Below are positions 22,800-32,960 of a DNA stretch of 64,000 nucleotides, one piece after another. This DNA comes from Oscheius onirici (taxonomy: Eukaryota > Nematoda > Chromadorea > Rhabditida > Rhabditidae), in assembly GCA_932521025.1 (NCBI GenBank), contig OW051473.1, positions 496,001 to 560,000 on the forward strand. The letters run 5' to 3'. Positions within the stretch are counted from its first letter, which is position 1. Each line of letters starts with the position of its first letter. The notes beneath the pieces are model-generated. The model searched no databases, was not told the DNA's origin, and worked only from the letters and a program-made list of their open reading frames with translations. The position numbers and the translations under genes are program-made.

Positions 22800-23494
22800 T
22801 GAAAGGTGTCAACTGAGTGTCAATGACTTGTAGCACAAAGATTGTAGTGTAAGATTGATTACTAAGTTCTAGAGAGGTATGAAATCTTGGAAGACTCCCG
22901 ATCGGTCGATCGATGGACTACCAGCTGGTGGAGAGTGGCCAAAACAAAACGAGGTTATTTTTACAACATTTAGGATTCTCATGTGAGGTGACAATGTTAC
23001 AGATTAAGGACATTGATTTTGAGAAAAGATTTGTTATCGAAACTGCCGAATTGACGAGAGGCGCATAAGAAATCAGTTAGATGAAAAAATTAAAATAAAT
23101 GAAGACTTTCTGAAATGCACATGATGAGACTTGTTCGGAAATACTGATGGTGCATAAACATAGCCAAGAAGAGAGCGAGGCTAAATGAGGGGCGAGGAAC
23201 GGTCCAGGCGTAAGCTCGCGTGACCCCTATATGGTAAGCCAGCAGCTGTTGGGAGGTGGGCCAAATACGAATGCTCAGTGTAAACTTACGTCACTCCTAT
23301 GGTAAGTCATATCAAAAAATCTGGATTTGTGAAAAAGTGGATTCTCTGAGAAAAATCCTGTCTTTGTCCTGCGTTTTCTTTTAGGAGACCGGACAAAAGC
23401 GCACAATAGAAAGCAGAACGTAAGAACTCAAAAAACACTACGGTTTGTATCTCATGGAATAAGAAGGGAAACAGAAAATTTATCAATAACAACA
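22800..23494. other. Intergenic, no gene seen
   Basis: Several degenerate copies of a short phrase (TATGGTAAGCCAG / ATGGTAAGTCAT) appear near 22740, 23233 and 23300, but no gene or clear repeat boundary. A 78-codon minus-strand ORF at 23307-23543 has a hydrophobic start but no other support. On the plus strand a 76-codon frame at 23495-23725 may belong to the next gene. Confidence 0.5.
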
Positions 23495-23875
23495 GTGGCA
23501 GAACAACAGAACAACACCTTGCAGATTGGGATAGAAGCAACAAATGTGACAGAAATTTCTAGGAAGTTTTCAGTTTTTAGAAGCCCTGAGGAGTTAAATC
23601 ATGTTTGTCAGCTTTTGTTCAAGTTGTTAAACTTCTTTCAGAAATTCGTTAATTGTGAAAACGTAAACACACTTCTCGGGATCAGAACTCTCATCAATTT
23701 CAAAGAAATCGCCTTCGGCGTGTAGTTATCAAAAAAGAAGCCGGCTAGATTGCTTCCAATGCTTACTCTTGTTGACTTTTCTGCCTTATCACCATTTCCG
23801 CACTCTTTTCGCCGGCATGCTCACTTTAAATTGTGAAGATTTTCCCATACTTCTGAATTTGACCGACATTTTAAT

Positions 23876-25239
23876 ATGTGCAATTCTATCCAAGGTAATA
23901 GACATTTTAACATCTTTTCTAGTATTTCTTTTACGATGTGGCCGTGCTCATTTAGTTCAATGTTCCGCTCATCGAAAGTCATCAAGATATTAATTGAGGC
24001 AAACAGACGACGAATTTCTGTTTATACCAACAAACAATTATCGGTTGCCGAAGCAAAAGGGATTCCAAAAATCACCGTCACTTCGAGGGAGCCACATGGT
24101 CGTGGCATTATTTCAAAGGTTCTTTTATCGCGTCTATACGATCAACTTGATGAGTTCCGCAACGACAAGCCAAATATCAAAGATGTGACATTTTTTACGT
24201 TCAATCAGGTCACATTGGTGAGCTCAAACGCTCTTCTTCAAACATGTTTTCAGTTCAATATTTCTTCTCCAAACCTGCTTGCTCACTATGTAAAGCCTAA
24301 ATCGAACCTTTTCATTATTAACGGCTGGCACGATGAATATTACGAGTTTCTCCGTAAAGCTAAAACAAAGCATGTAACAGTGCAGCCAGCGGCTGGACAG
24401 ACCTTGGACTTGGAAAGGATGTCAAGATTGAATTTGGTGAGTAACACGAGAAACAAAAGCAAAAGCTTACGACACCCGGGATTCCCAAGCCGTCTCCGAT
24501 CCAAGTACTAACCGGGCCCAACGTTGCTTGACTTGCCAGATCGGACGGGATGGCGTACTTTCAACGTGGTGTGGCCGTAAGCGAACGGATCGTCTTGTCT
24601 TTGTCTAATGTTTGTAGGCTGGTTGTTCAGAAATGTTCAAAGACTTCGATATTAAAGTTTTTCAGACAATTTTTGGTTACAACTACGTGGAAAAGGCTGA
24701 CCAAGATTCACAGATTTTACTGGATCTTCTGACCAAATATGCTGATCGCTTCAAGCAAATTAAAATTTCGGACACATCTTCCGAACTGCGATCATACTTT
24801 AACCAAGCTGTTCTGCAGTTACTACAGGTATTCAATCCACGACTTTTATATATCGCTATCCAGGACATTATTGCCGGAAAAATCAAGTATTTGGAGAGGG
24901 TAACTTTCGAGCGCTTGAGTTCTAAAATTAATATCAAGTACCTGCTTTCGAGCAACCATCTTCCTCAGAATTATCGTCCCATATTTTGCGACTTTATTCG
25001 ACATGCAATTTCCTATGATCGGAACATATGGAGTTTTCCGCTATATCCGGAGGGAATTTTGGCAATTTATGAACACAGAAGTGAACTACAATGGTTACAA
25101 GCGCAGATTGTAATAGCCAAAACTGTTGATGATTTAAAGTTCTGTGATATTGGTAAGAGTTTCAAAAAGGCTTTATATATCTAATTTTTCAGCTCCACTC
25201 ACCTTGGAAAAGATGTGGGAAGTTACAATTACCGAATAA
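23876..25239 (+). CDS. Uncharacterised protein, possibly F-box-protein-like; start uncertain
   Basis: Exon 1 is open from about 23876 (first Met there, another at 23938) to a GTGAGT donor at 24437. It encodes MFRSSKVIKILIEANRRRIS, LSVAEAKGIPKITVTSREP and more. Exon 2 starts at 24618 (AGCSEMFKDFDIKVFQ) and continues to 25152; a last exon (PLTLEKMWEVTITE) ends at 25239. The soluble, leucine- and aromatic-rich layout without signal or membrane segments recalls the substrate-binding half of nematode F-box proteins, but no F-box could be confirmed upstream, so this is only a suggestion. The 181-nt intron 1 contains a complete antisense 5S rRNA gene; without it the intron would be about 62 nt. Confidence 0.55.
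24464..24582 (-). rRNA. 5S rRNA (119 nt) within an intron
   Basis: Read on the minus strand it begins GCTTACGGCCACACCACG, contains the internal promoter region AAGCAACGTTGGGCCCGG and GTACTTGGATCGGAGACG, and ends GTCGTAAGCTT. The ends pair as in 5S helix I. It is followed by TTTTGCTTTTG, a plausible Pol III terminator. It differs from the copy at 44703 at one position near the 5' end (CACACC against CATACC). No SL1 RNA gene is beside it, unlike the C. elegans 5S cluster. Confidence 0.95.
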
Positions 25240-25319
25240 CTTCATGAATAAAGCAAGAACGATTCTAATCTACCACGACAAAGGCATTGGTTACTCTTCC
25301 CCCTTACTTCCAAGAGCGT

Positions 25320-25392
25320 GCCTCGATAGCTCAGTTGGGAGAGCGTTAGACTGAAGATCTAAAGGTCACCAGTTCGATCCTGGTTCGGGGCA
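25320..25392 (+). tRNA. tRNA-Phe (GAA)
   Basis: A complete cloverleaf: GCCTCGA pairs with TCGGGGC, D-arm GCTCAGTTGGGAGAGC, anticodon loop CTGAAGA with anticodon GAA, T-arm CCAGTTCGATCCTGG, discriminator A. No intron. Intact internal promoter boxes. Confidence 0.97.
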
Positions 25393-25655
25393 ATCGTTTT
25401 TGTTATTTTTTGTTTTGTAGAATAAAACAGTTATACAAAAATTAAATGAATTTTTCCGCAAATAATATAATGTTTTGATTTTTGTTACGTACGACAAGCA
25501 CAACCGGTTCGTTGTTTGATGTAACGGAAAACGGCTCGCAACAGTAGTCTCGGAACTGTCCGAAGGGGAACCCTAAGAACTTGTTCGGCAACTTCTTACA
25601 TAACGTTTAAATAGCTGTAAATGAATAAATAATTAAAAATACACGACGAAATCAG

Positions 25656-26250
25656 TTATATGTGCTGCTTCATAACATCAACTTGTTCCTGTAAACGTTT
25701 GAACATTGAATCTTCATGATTCGAATCTCTTATCTGAAACATCATGAACTAGTTTTTGATACCATTTTACTTGAATTTCGATGGCGTCCTTGACCTCCCG
25801 GTTTCTTTCCACACCCGTTCAAAACACCCAAAGTTTCATCTCCAGTAGAGTGAATGTAGTACCGGTACTTTCCTTCATACCCTTCCCTAAAATTCAAATA
25901 AATTTGAAAAGAAAGTTGTTTCACCTCGAGTTAATATCCCTTAGAAATGCAGACATACAGTTCAAGCCAGTTTCCAGGCCACAAATTCCGGGAAAGGCAA
26001 AATTACAGTGTGACGAGCCTTGGTTGGCACCGGCTACCGACAAGAAGACCACAACTTTGTCCGACAGTGGTCCACCAAGATCTTCTTTAGTGCCGACGCA
26101 TTTTCCACCCATGATTGCCTTAAGTTGCTTGACTTACAAAAATACTTTGAATACTTTTCGCGTGATTGGAGAGCCCATTGAGAAGGCTATGGTGTCGATT
26201 GTGATGATGTCGATTATCCTCTTGGACGTTTTTTCCTGGACCTTGTGTCT
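25656..26250 (-). pseudogene. Class 2 lipase paralogue lacking its N-terminal half
   Basis: Minus-strand exons match the lipase at 10489: the nucleophile elbow IAFSMGSPITRK near 26200-26160, then GGKCVGTKEDLGGPLSD and FLSVAGANQG, then GYEGKYRYYIHSTGDETLG (Asp region), and a last exon RDSNHEDSMFKRLQEQ (His region) with TAA at 25656. Catalytic Ser, Asp and His are all present. Upstream of the elbow the frame decays, and no VHG oxyanion motif, WGxG block or signal peptide is found. It is best read as a 5'-truncated duplicate. The acceptor before GGKC (AACTTAAG) is also weak. Confidence 0.7.
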
Positions 26251-26592
26251 TTTTCACGACATCTTTCCCAGCTACAACTTTGATATTCCATCTCAATTCC
26301 CACAATGGCAAGTACATGGGATACCAATCCTTAACCTTATTTTATTGCCGTTTTATTAGCGGAGTCGCATGCCCTTTGCAACGCAGTCAGTGCTCAGCAC
26401 TGAAATCGTTCTACATTTTCTTTGGAGTCTTTAACACGCAAACTTGTTTTGGTTAAGATTGCGACTTCAATAGTTTCGGCACCAATTAGTAATTGTACCC
26501 ATCCTGACATGCGAAAATCCGGAGGCGAGGTGGCTCTCGTGCAGCGACTCACTTAAATTCAATTGGACGTATTCTACTAGTTTATAATCTCA

Positions 26593-26914
26593 ATGGTCCG
26601 TATACTTGACCTCTATTTGGAATCACTCAGCGTCATGGGATGGACTTGGAACATCCTTTACGCTTTCGCCGTATGCTTCCTTCTTCTCGGCTTGGCCCTC
26701 TGTTCTGGGGTTATTATTGCTTCCATTTTCACAGCAATCTGCTCAAAGTAAGCTTTCCGATGAGCTGTAAAAATTGAATTTTAGATGCCGTGGCTCTTCT
26801 ATAGAAGAAAATCCGGAGGCAAATATTCTACAGGTGGAAAAGCCTGCTCCGGCAAAATTGGTTAGAGCCATTCCAACTGTAAACATTATTCACGAAGAAG
26901 AGACCACATGTTAG
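26593..26914 (+). CDS. Small single-pass membrane protein, unidentified
   Basis: Two exons. Exon 1 (MVRILDLYLESLSVMGWTW) leads into one long membrane segment (AFAVCFLLLGLALCSGVII). A 41-nt intron follows, then an acidic cytoplasmic-type tail (EENPEANILQVEKPAPAK) ending ETTC at 26914. About 90 residues in total. The plan, a short outside segment, one span and a charged tail, is like the gene at 12511. The function is unknown. Confidence 0.6.
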
Positions 26915-27072
26915 ACATTTTGATAGAAAATCTATGTTTCAAGTAGGTCAGCCGTTGTTGTAAGGTGGATAAAAATGTTTTGTTCATCGACGGCTGTTAT
27001 TGACAGGCGGTCAGAACTATTGCACGCAAATAAAAAGCGGACAATTTTTGTTCGATGAAAGAGCGCTGCCGC

Positions 27073-27145
27073 GGGCCGATAGCTCAGTGGTAGAGCAGTT
27101 GAGTTGCAATGAGACAGGTCCCGGGTTCGAGTCCCGGTTGGTCCA
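27073..27145 (+). pseudogene. tRNA-Cys-like gene with disrupted anticodon arm
   Basis: Acceptor GGGCCGA/TTGGTCC, D-arm GCTCAGTGGTAGAGC and T-arm CCGGG-TTCGAGT-CCCGG are all intact. The anticodon stem (GTTGA against TGAGA) pairs at only three of five positions. The sequence around it looks like a tRNA-Cys anticodon arm with a one-base insertion; read in register the loop would give TGC (Ala). The sound promoter boxes and broken arm suggest a pseudogene. Confidence 0.65.
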
Positions 27146-27490
27146 ATGGTTTTTTCCTTTACCTCTGTGTCCAGTACGTTATAAACGTGACTAAACATTG
27201 GATTATTATATCTCTGCAAAAAAATTGAAAAATTACTGTTGCTGTTGGTGGAAAGTGCTTTATTTGCCTATAAACAGTGTGCTTTAATTTGTTTCAGCTC
27301 AAACATATTTATTTCAAAATCGTAGCAGAAACTTTGTGGTCTGTCTCGTTGATTCCGCGCAATTGCGTTAATTAACGAACCCACAGATGAGATCCCACCT
27401 TTTGTGGCTACTTTTTGCTGAACAGAGGCGGACTGGCTTTGTTGCAATATAAAAGGAGACATTTTCCAACACCAGTGAACCACTGTCTCA

Positions 27491-28826
27491 ATGAAACATT
27501 TTCATAGTCTTGAAGCTACCGCTGCTATACTTTTACTCTTCTGGCAACTATTCCCTGAAACTTTTCCAGCAGGATACGTTGGATACCACTTGTAAGAGCG
27601 TTGGAGATCTCAATTTCAAAATTTAGAGCATACACAGTTCTGGGAACTCATTTATCTGTCAGAATGTCAACTTGTGATTCGTTTAAGGATCACGTCTATT
27701 ATTTGGTTTTCTATTACTACTACGGTTTTCATAAAGGTGTCTTGCCATACTACTTGACCGTTGCAGCCGCTTCAGGTATATCTTTATCACGGTTCAAACA
27801 ACATAGCTAAATATAAATGCCGATAGATAAATATAAAATAAAATCGGCTAAGGTCTCATGTATCTTCATCCACACGAGTCTCTTGTTTCCAATTATCCCA
27901 ATGCATTCCAAGTCTTTTCTCTTGGATTCAGAACGATGAACTACACAACGTATACTAAAAACATTTTTGAAACATTGTGAGAAACTTAGCCGTTCAATTA
28001 TTTCAATCTGTTTGCAGTTTGATACTCAGCAAGATATTTTCGCCTCGCTATACTTCTCAGGACTAACAGCATTGTTCGTTCTCTTTCCAGGATATAAATT
28101 TTTAGAGAGGAAGTTGAAAGGAAAGAAAAAGGGAGCAATGTTGGTTGTTGGAGGTAATTGTTGTGCCGCATGTCAAAAAACTACAAATTTAGTATCTTTG
28201 GCAGCTGTATGCTCAATTGTTTCTGAAGAAAACATTGAGCTTTGTTACTTGCTGATCTGTGGGGCAGAAATGATTTTTGGTAAGCGTTCTTGCAGCTCTT
28301 TCCTGACCGAGGGAAGGTTTTGAAATTAACTAACAAAAAATTTCAGGATCTCTTCTGTATCAACTTCACTCTTACTGTGATGACTCATCCATGGATATTC
28401 TCAAAATATATGAGAAAAACAAATTGGAAAAGATGATTCCGCAAATCAAAAACAGAACGCACCGTATAATTTTGGTGGTCGTATCAATGTCAGCCGTCGT
28501 GGTTGTCGCAATTACAGGCCCTGAATACTTCTCCCACATTATAGAGTAGGCTAAGACACTGTACCAATCACCTTCTCAGGGCTGTGACTGTGTTATTGGC
28601 GTCTCTACTAATCTTCTATGGTAGCAGCGTTCTCGAATCGTCTTTTGGTACTCTACTGGGAAGAGCAGCCTTGCCTTGGTACCTTTTCGGCACTGTGATT
28701 GGAGAAATACTGAAAAGTTATGGCATGAATACCTTCAATTCAATTTATTACGATTTCAACGCGTTCACGTATCGTAGTTTATGCCTATTCCATTGGGCTT
28801 GTTCGTCTCACGCCAATCTCATCTAA
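27491..28826 (+). CDS. Multi-pass membrane protein of the OAC/acyltransferase-3 type, catalytic residues altered
   Basis: At least six exons, in phase throughout. The N-terminus (ATAAILLLFWQLFPETFPAG) lines up with the acyltransferase-3 pattern (hydrophobic run, LFHLFP, FPNGYxGVD), but the conserved His of FH is replaced (FWQ) and the GVD/FFVLSG segment reads GYHLAYTVLGT. The YYGFHKGVLPYYLTV segment matches the RRxxRILPxYY motif, and DTQQDIFASLYFSG lines up with the HTWSLSVExQFY region, again without the His and Glu. Further spans follow (LVVGGNCCAAC, ILVVVSMSAVVVVAI, AVTVLLASLLIFYG), ending SHANLI at 28826. The protein is short and lacks an SGNH domain. It is probably a non-catalytic relative of nematode O-acyltransferases, for example a carrier or scaffold; that is inference. 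Confidence 0.65.
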
Positions 28827-28892
28827 TTCTGTCTCATTTCGCTTGTAATTTTTGAAAAAATCGATGGGAGGATTGAAAAAATCGAATCAGAA

Positions 28893-29575
28893 ATGCATGT
28901 TGGTACAGGATTGCTGGTGATACTGTTGGCTGGCGTCGTGATCGCATCTCTGAGAGGTATGCACAGCTAGAAAAATTTAAGTGCTGCTATTTCAGGTTAC
29001 TCTGAAAAAATCATTCTACAAGATGAACGTTTTATAAAGTATCAAAATGGTAAAAACTTTCCGTTTTCTCAACATTTTTCAAGGTGTCTGTTCTGTTGGT
29101 TGGAAGAATTTGAACGGACTGTGTTACCGAAGCTACACTCATACTGACTACTCTAAAGTGTCAAATTTGAATCAAGCTGAACATTTTTGTTCTACACAAA
29201 AAGCTCATCTAGCTTCTGGAGTTAAGAAAGAAGAGAGAAGCATCATGCTCAGTGAGTTAAATTACATTTTCTGTATAAACCAACTCAGGTATGATGTCTT
29301 TCGAGCCGAGAAAAGATTTGAAAACTCTTTTTGGCTTGGTCGATCAAGGAAGCTACTGGATCTCACTTGATGGTCACAAGACTGGGATTTCTTCCAAGAG
29401 ACTTTGTGCTGTGGCTTCTTTCAAAGATGGGAAACCCTGTTTTTCGAGAAAACCTTGCGCTTCTCCTGGCTCAGGACGATTCATTTGCGTCAAGAAGAGA
29501 CATGTCTGTGAGAATGGGACTCCCATTCAGGTACAAGACCGACTACGCTGCCAAGTGGAGCCGCACATAAAGTAA
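28893..29575 (+). CDS. C-type lectin-like secreted protein
   Basis: The ATG at 28893 opens a signal peptide (MHVGTGLLVILLAGVVIAS). After three short introns (38-40 nt) the lectin fold appears: CSVGWKNLNGLCYRSYTH, QAEHFCSTQKAHLASG, then GSYWISLDG and SGRFICVKK, with a short cysteine-containing tail ending VEPHIK at 29575. The Ca-binding EPN/WND residues are not evident, so sugar binding by the classical site is doubtful. It is the first member of the lectin cluster running to 34940. Confidence 0.7.
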
Positions 29576-30050
29576 ACAACACACGATATTTCTCTACTTG
29601 CAACATTTTCGATGAGATTATATAGTTAACATTTTTAACTACGCGTTGTTCAATTTTTTATTTTCATCTCAAGTAAACGTTTTTAAGTTTTTTATCCGCT
29701 CTTACAAGGGAATGTTTTCAGTCGGGTGTGGGATATCAAGATGAGCTCGATGCCATTCGATAGAGGATCGAAAATAATGGTACTAGCTAGATTTTCAGCT
29801 GCCGAATGAATTTTGTGTGCCCTCTGCAGCGTTTTTAATTTCGCGGTATACGGGCAAATTTGCGCATTTTTATGTGCCAAGCTCTTAGTTGTTCAGCGCG
29901 TTCTTCGTTGCAACGAACCAAGTGGTGCAAAGGGTGTGCTGTCTCTCACAAAAGTTTTCCTTTTTGGTTCGAATCTTTTCTTCGAGGAATCTTTTTTCTT
30001 ACTTATTTTATGCCTATTTTGATTGCACAATCACTGTTTACAGTTTTTGA
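29576..30050. other. Intergenic, no gene seen
   Basis: AT-rich. I searched for a signal-peptide exon for the lectin at 30305 and found no ATG with a donor in the required phase. Confidence 0.5.
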
Positions 30051-30297
30051 ATCAATACGGTGACGTTTGCACCATTGCAGTTTCCGAATTAGAGCTCCTC
30101 ACTTGACTCTCGATATTCTTATCGAAGAAGTCAATTTCTTGCTTTGCGATGCTATGCAAACTTGCGGAGAAGATCAAAAGCTACAACATTACAGAACATT
30201 GTTAGGCTGGAAAAAGACTTCTTCGATGAGAATATCGAGAGTCAAGTGAGGAGCTCTAGTTCGGAAACTGCAATGGTGCAAGCGTCACCGTATTGAT
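30051..30297. repeat. Near-perfect inverted repeat, two 82-bp arms
   Basis: Left arm 30051-30132 and right arm 30216-30297 are reverse complements with only about three mismatches, for example TACGGTGACGTTTGCACC against TACGGTGACGCTTGCACC. The spacer is 83 nt. No transposase or flanking target duplication was identified. The right arm ends 7 nt before the acceptor of the lectin exon at 30305. It could be a MITE or a local inverted duplication, and an RNA copy would fold into a long hairpin. Confidence 0.9.
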
Positions 30298-30304
30298 TTC
30301 GCAG

Positions 30305-30869
30305 TTTTCTTCTCATCTGTATACGCAAATTGTACAGTGGGTTACACTCTAGGAGCTGACTATCAAAAGTGAGCAATAGTTTTGGTCGTAATACTAGAAA
30401 ATCAGATGCTACAAAGTTTATGAACAGCCACAGACATATTTTGCTGCCTCTCATGCTTGTACATTGGATGGGGCTCAACTCGTCTCTATCCACAGTGCAA
30501 CAGAAAACAGTTTTGCGTTAAGTGAGTCTACACTACTTAGCCAATATTTGATGCCAGATCTAATCACTGTACAATTTGGCTTCAATCACTGGATTGGACT
30601 CACTAATTTGGTAAATGGATTCGAATGGGAATGGTTGGACAACAGCACGGTGGCTTACAATGCCTGGGCAACAGGTCAGTTTAACTGATTGAAAAAATGA
30701 GAAAGTTAAAGGACAACCAGCGACTCAGTACCATTGCGCAACTGTTGATTCGTATTCAGCTCACTGGATGTGGGTTCCTGAATACGCCGATTAAACAAAT
30801 CATTTCAGAACCGAAGACTGCGACATGAAGCTACCGTTCATTTGTAATAAGATCCCCTGTGCAGCTTGA
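30305..30869 (+). CDS. C-type lectin-like protein, first exon not found
   Basis: The first visible exon (FFSSVYANCTVGYTLGADYQ) starts after a TTTCGCAG acceptor and carries the end of a signal peptide. Next come KCYKVYEQPQTYFAASHAC and TLDGAQLVSIHSATENSFAL, then FGFNHWIGLTNLVNGFEW, YNAWATGQP and finally HWITEDCDMKLPFICNK. The WIGL and FIC landmarks define the C-type lectin fold; the EPN-type Ca site is not evident. The large inverted repeat lies directly upstream, where the initiator exon would be expected. Its closest relative is the gene at 31017-31583, facing it tail to tail. Confidence 0.7.
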
Positions 30870-31016
30870 GGAAAATTTGGTACCAATATAAACATTTTTT
30901 AAATGTCTTCTCATTAAGTGTCATTCATTGCAATGCGTTCAGTGAACACAGCAACGATTAACAACCTTCTTTGAACCAAATTCAGTTCATTGAGAAATAG
31001 AAACAATATGTACTCT

Positions 31017-31583
31017 TTAGCAAGTTGTCGTTTCAGAAGTCCAGTCGCAAATAAATGGCAATGTTGTAGAGCAGTCTTGTGTTCTAAAAGTTTGTTTCTA
31101 CTGTGATAAACCGCCACTCACGCCCATCTCAAAGTTGTTCCAGAAATTAATGTGTACATGTTGGTGCTGTTAGGTTGTCCTGCAGCCCAATTTGAATAGG
31201 GAACTGGCGTCTGATCGAGCCACGACCATTCCCAGCCATAGATCAACGTAGTCAGTCCAATCCAGTGATCGTAGCCGAACCCATCAGGAATCAGATCTGT
31301 TGTATTTTGTATAGGAAATTGAGACATTTGAACTCACTAGCAATAAACGTGTTTTCGTAGTTGTTAGTTATGGATGCTAAATGGGCTCCGTCTAGTGAAC
31401 ATGTGTGCTCAGCACCAAAATAAGCCAACGGTTGTTCATAGACTTTAAAACATCTGAATGGCAGGTTTTTTTCATTCCGGTTAAAAAGACTCACTTAACA
31501 CCATTTGGGCCAGCTGTGTAGCCTATGGGGCAACCAGCAGAAATGAGGGATGGAAGAAAAGTTAAAGAAAGTAACAATTTCAT
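31017..31583 (-). CDS. C-type lectin-like secreted protein, complete
   Basis: The ATG at 31583 opens a signal peptide (MKLLLSLTFLPSLISAG). Four exons follow: CPIGYTAGPNGV; KCFKVYEQPLAYFGAEHTC with HLASITNNYENTFIA; FGYDHWIGLTTLIYGWEWSW with YSNWAAGQPNS; and TQDCSTTLPFICDW, with TAA at 31017. About 160 residues, one domain. The cysteine that normally precedes the W.D.C block is missing (NMYTLISGTTLRW). Exon structure and sequence show it is a sister of the lectin at 30305, in inverted orientation. Confidence 0.8.
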
Positions 31584-32078
31584 AATCTACAACCCAATTT
31601 GGTGGTTCTTGAGAGCTGATTCGTGGTGCTCCCTTATCAGACAAATGATCGTAACGATTGGGGCTGACTGTGCTTCATTGATGTCAGAAGAAAGGGTCAT
31701 TGTTTGGCCGTATTTTCATGGCTGTAGTTTGAAGCCTTTTTTTAAAGAGCCGTATACATTGTTGAAAAAACTTCACGGAAAGTTTTTAAGTCAATTATTA
31801 CTCAAAACTAGGGCATGGGGTTTGACGTACATAATGTGTTTTTCGCTAAATATATTGAAAAAAACTTGCTACTACCCAATTTGATCCAAAATACAAGCTA
31901 CACTAACATTATATTCTACGCTAATTCGCCTAAGACTTTCGTGAGCAACGGCTCAAATTAGAGAAAGAGCTTATTTGCTCAATAGCAATGGTTTTTTTTT
32001 CAGTTGATTCCGTGAATATTGGCAAGCTATTCCCACAAACAAAAACCTGAAAAATGTCAGAAGTAGGTAATCTAAACT

Positions 32079-32215
32079 ATCTAAAGCGCGATGGTGTCTG
32101 TGGTGGATTCTGTTTGGATGTTTGTTTGTTTCTCCGGGACCTCAAATTTTGGTGTATTGTTAAGAGTCGCCGTCTTCACTCAGACGACCCGGGTTCGACT
32201 CCTCTCCTCGACAAA
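32079..32215 (+). repeat. tRNA-like dispersed repeat, copy 2
   Basis: It shares CTAAAGCG..GGTGTCTGT at the left and GACCCGGGTTCGA at the right with the copy at 128-205, but has a longer middle. The T-stem-like sequence does not pair fully (CCGGG against CTCCT). The rest of 31584-32265 contains no supported gene. Confidence 0.4.
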
Positions 32216-32265
32216 CATTTTGCTAAATTATTTTGAGTAGGAAATAGAGTCAGGGTAACCGCTAG

Positions 32266-32712
32266 GGGCTCAGAAGAGATCGGTTAGCTAGGGAAGAGGT
32301 CCGAAGGGATCGGTTGACTGGGGAAGGGATCAGAAGAGATTGGTTGGCTGGGGAAGGGTCAGCTACGGGTAAATTGGAAGGACGCAGGCGCGGGAATATC
32401 GCGGGAACTGTCAAAAATTCCAAATATATTAATGTTCGAGCGAGAAATGAACAGAGAGAACAGAGAGGAGAAATAAAGTACATCTAAAGTGCAAGATTTT
32501 CTTGTGTGCAAGCTAACTGGTAGGGAATTGGAAGGGTCCGGTTGACTGAGGAAAGGATCAGAAGAGATCGGTTGACTGAGAAAGGGATCAAAAGAGATCG
32601 GTTGACTGGGGAAGGGTCAGAAGAGATTGGTTGACTGAGAAAGGGATCAGAAGAGATCGGTTGACTGGGGAAGGGTCAGAAGAGATCGGTTGACTAGGAA
32701 ATGGATCAGAAG
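32266..32712. repeat. Minisatellite, about 30-bp unit, two blocks
   Basis: The unit is close to GATCGGTTGACTGGGGAAGG followed by GATCAGAAGA. Block 1 (32266-32362) holds about three degenerate units and block 2 (32537-32712) about six. The blocks are separated by about 170 bp of unrelated sequence. Unit variants alternate between GGGGAAGGGTCAG and GAGAAAGGGATCAG, suggesting expansion of a two-unit module. Confidence 0.85.
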
Positions 32713-32960
32713 AGATTGACGTAATCGTGTTTATCGTATCGCTGTGGTTCATACGAGAACTTCAGTTACTAGAACATTGACAGTAATCCGTTCAAGAAAA
32801 AATTGAACAACATGAAAACGTTGCTACTCAGGTGAAAAAAATCAGCTTTGATTCATAAAATGTTCTTTTCTTGAACAGACTATAAAGGCGACGAAGTGGC
32901 CGAAGGCGGCTGGTATCAGAAATAAAATGAAAAAAAAACGATTTATGAGAATGGAAGCAA

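Noticed and set aside
24464-24582. SL1 spliced-leader gene beside the 5S rRNA, as in the C. elegans 5S cluster
   Set aside because: No SL1-like leader sequence or Sm-site unit was found next to either 5S copy.
25781-26359. 192-codon plus-strand ORF
   Set aside because: Antisense of the truncated lipase, whose minus-strand frame shows the catalytic motifs.
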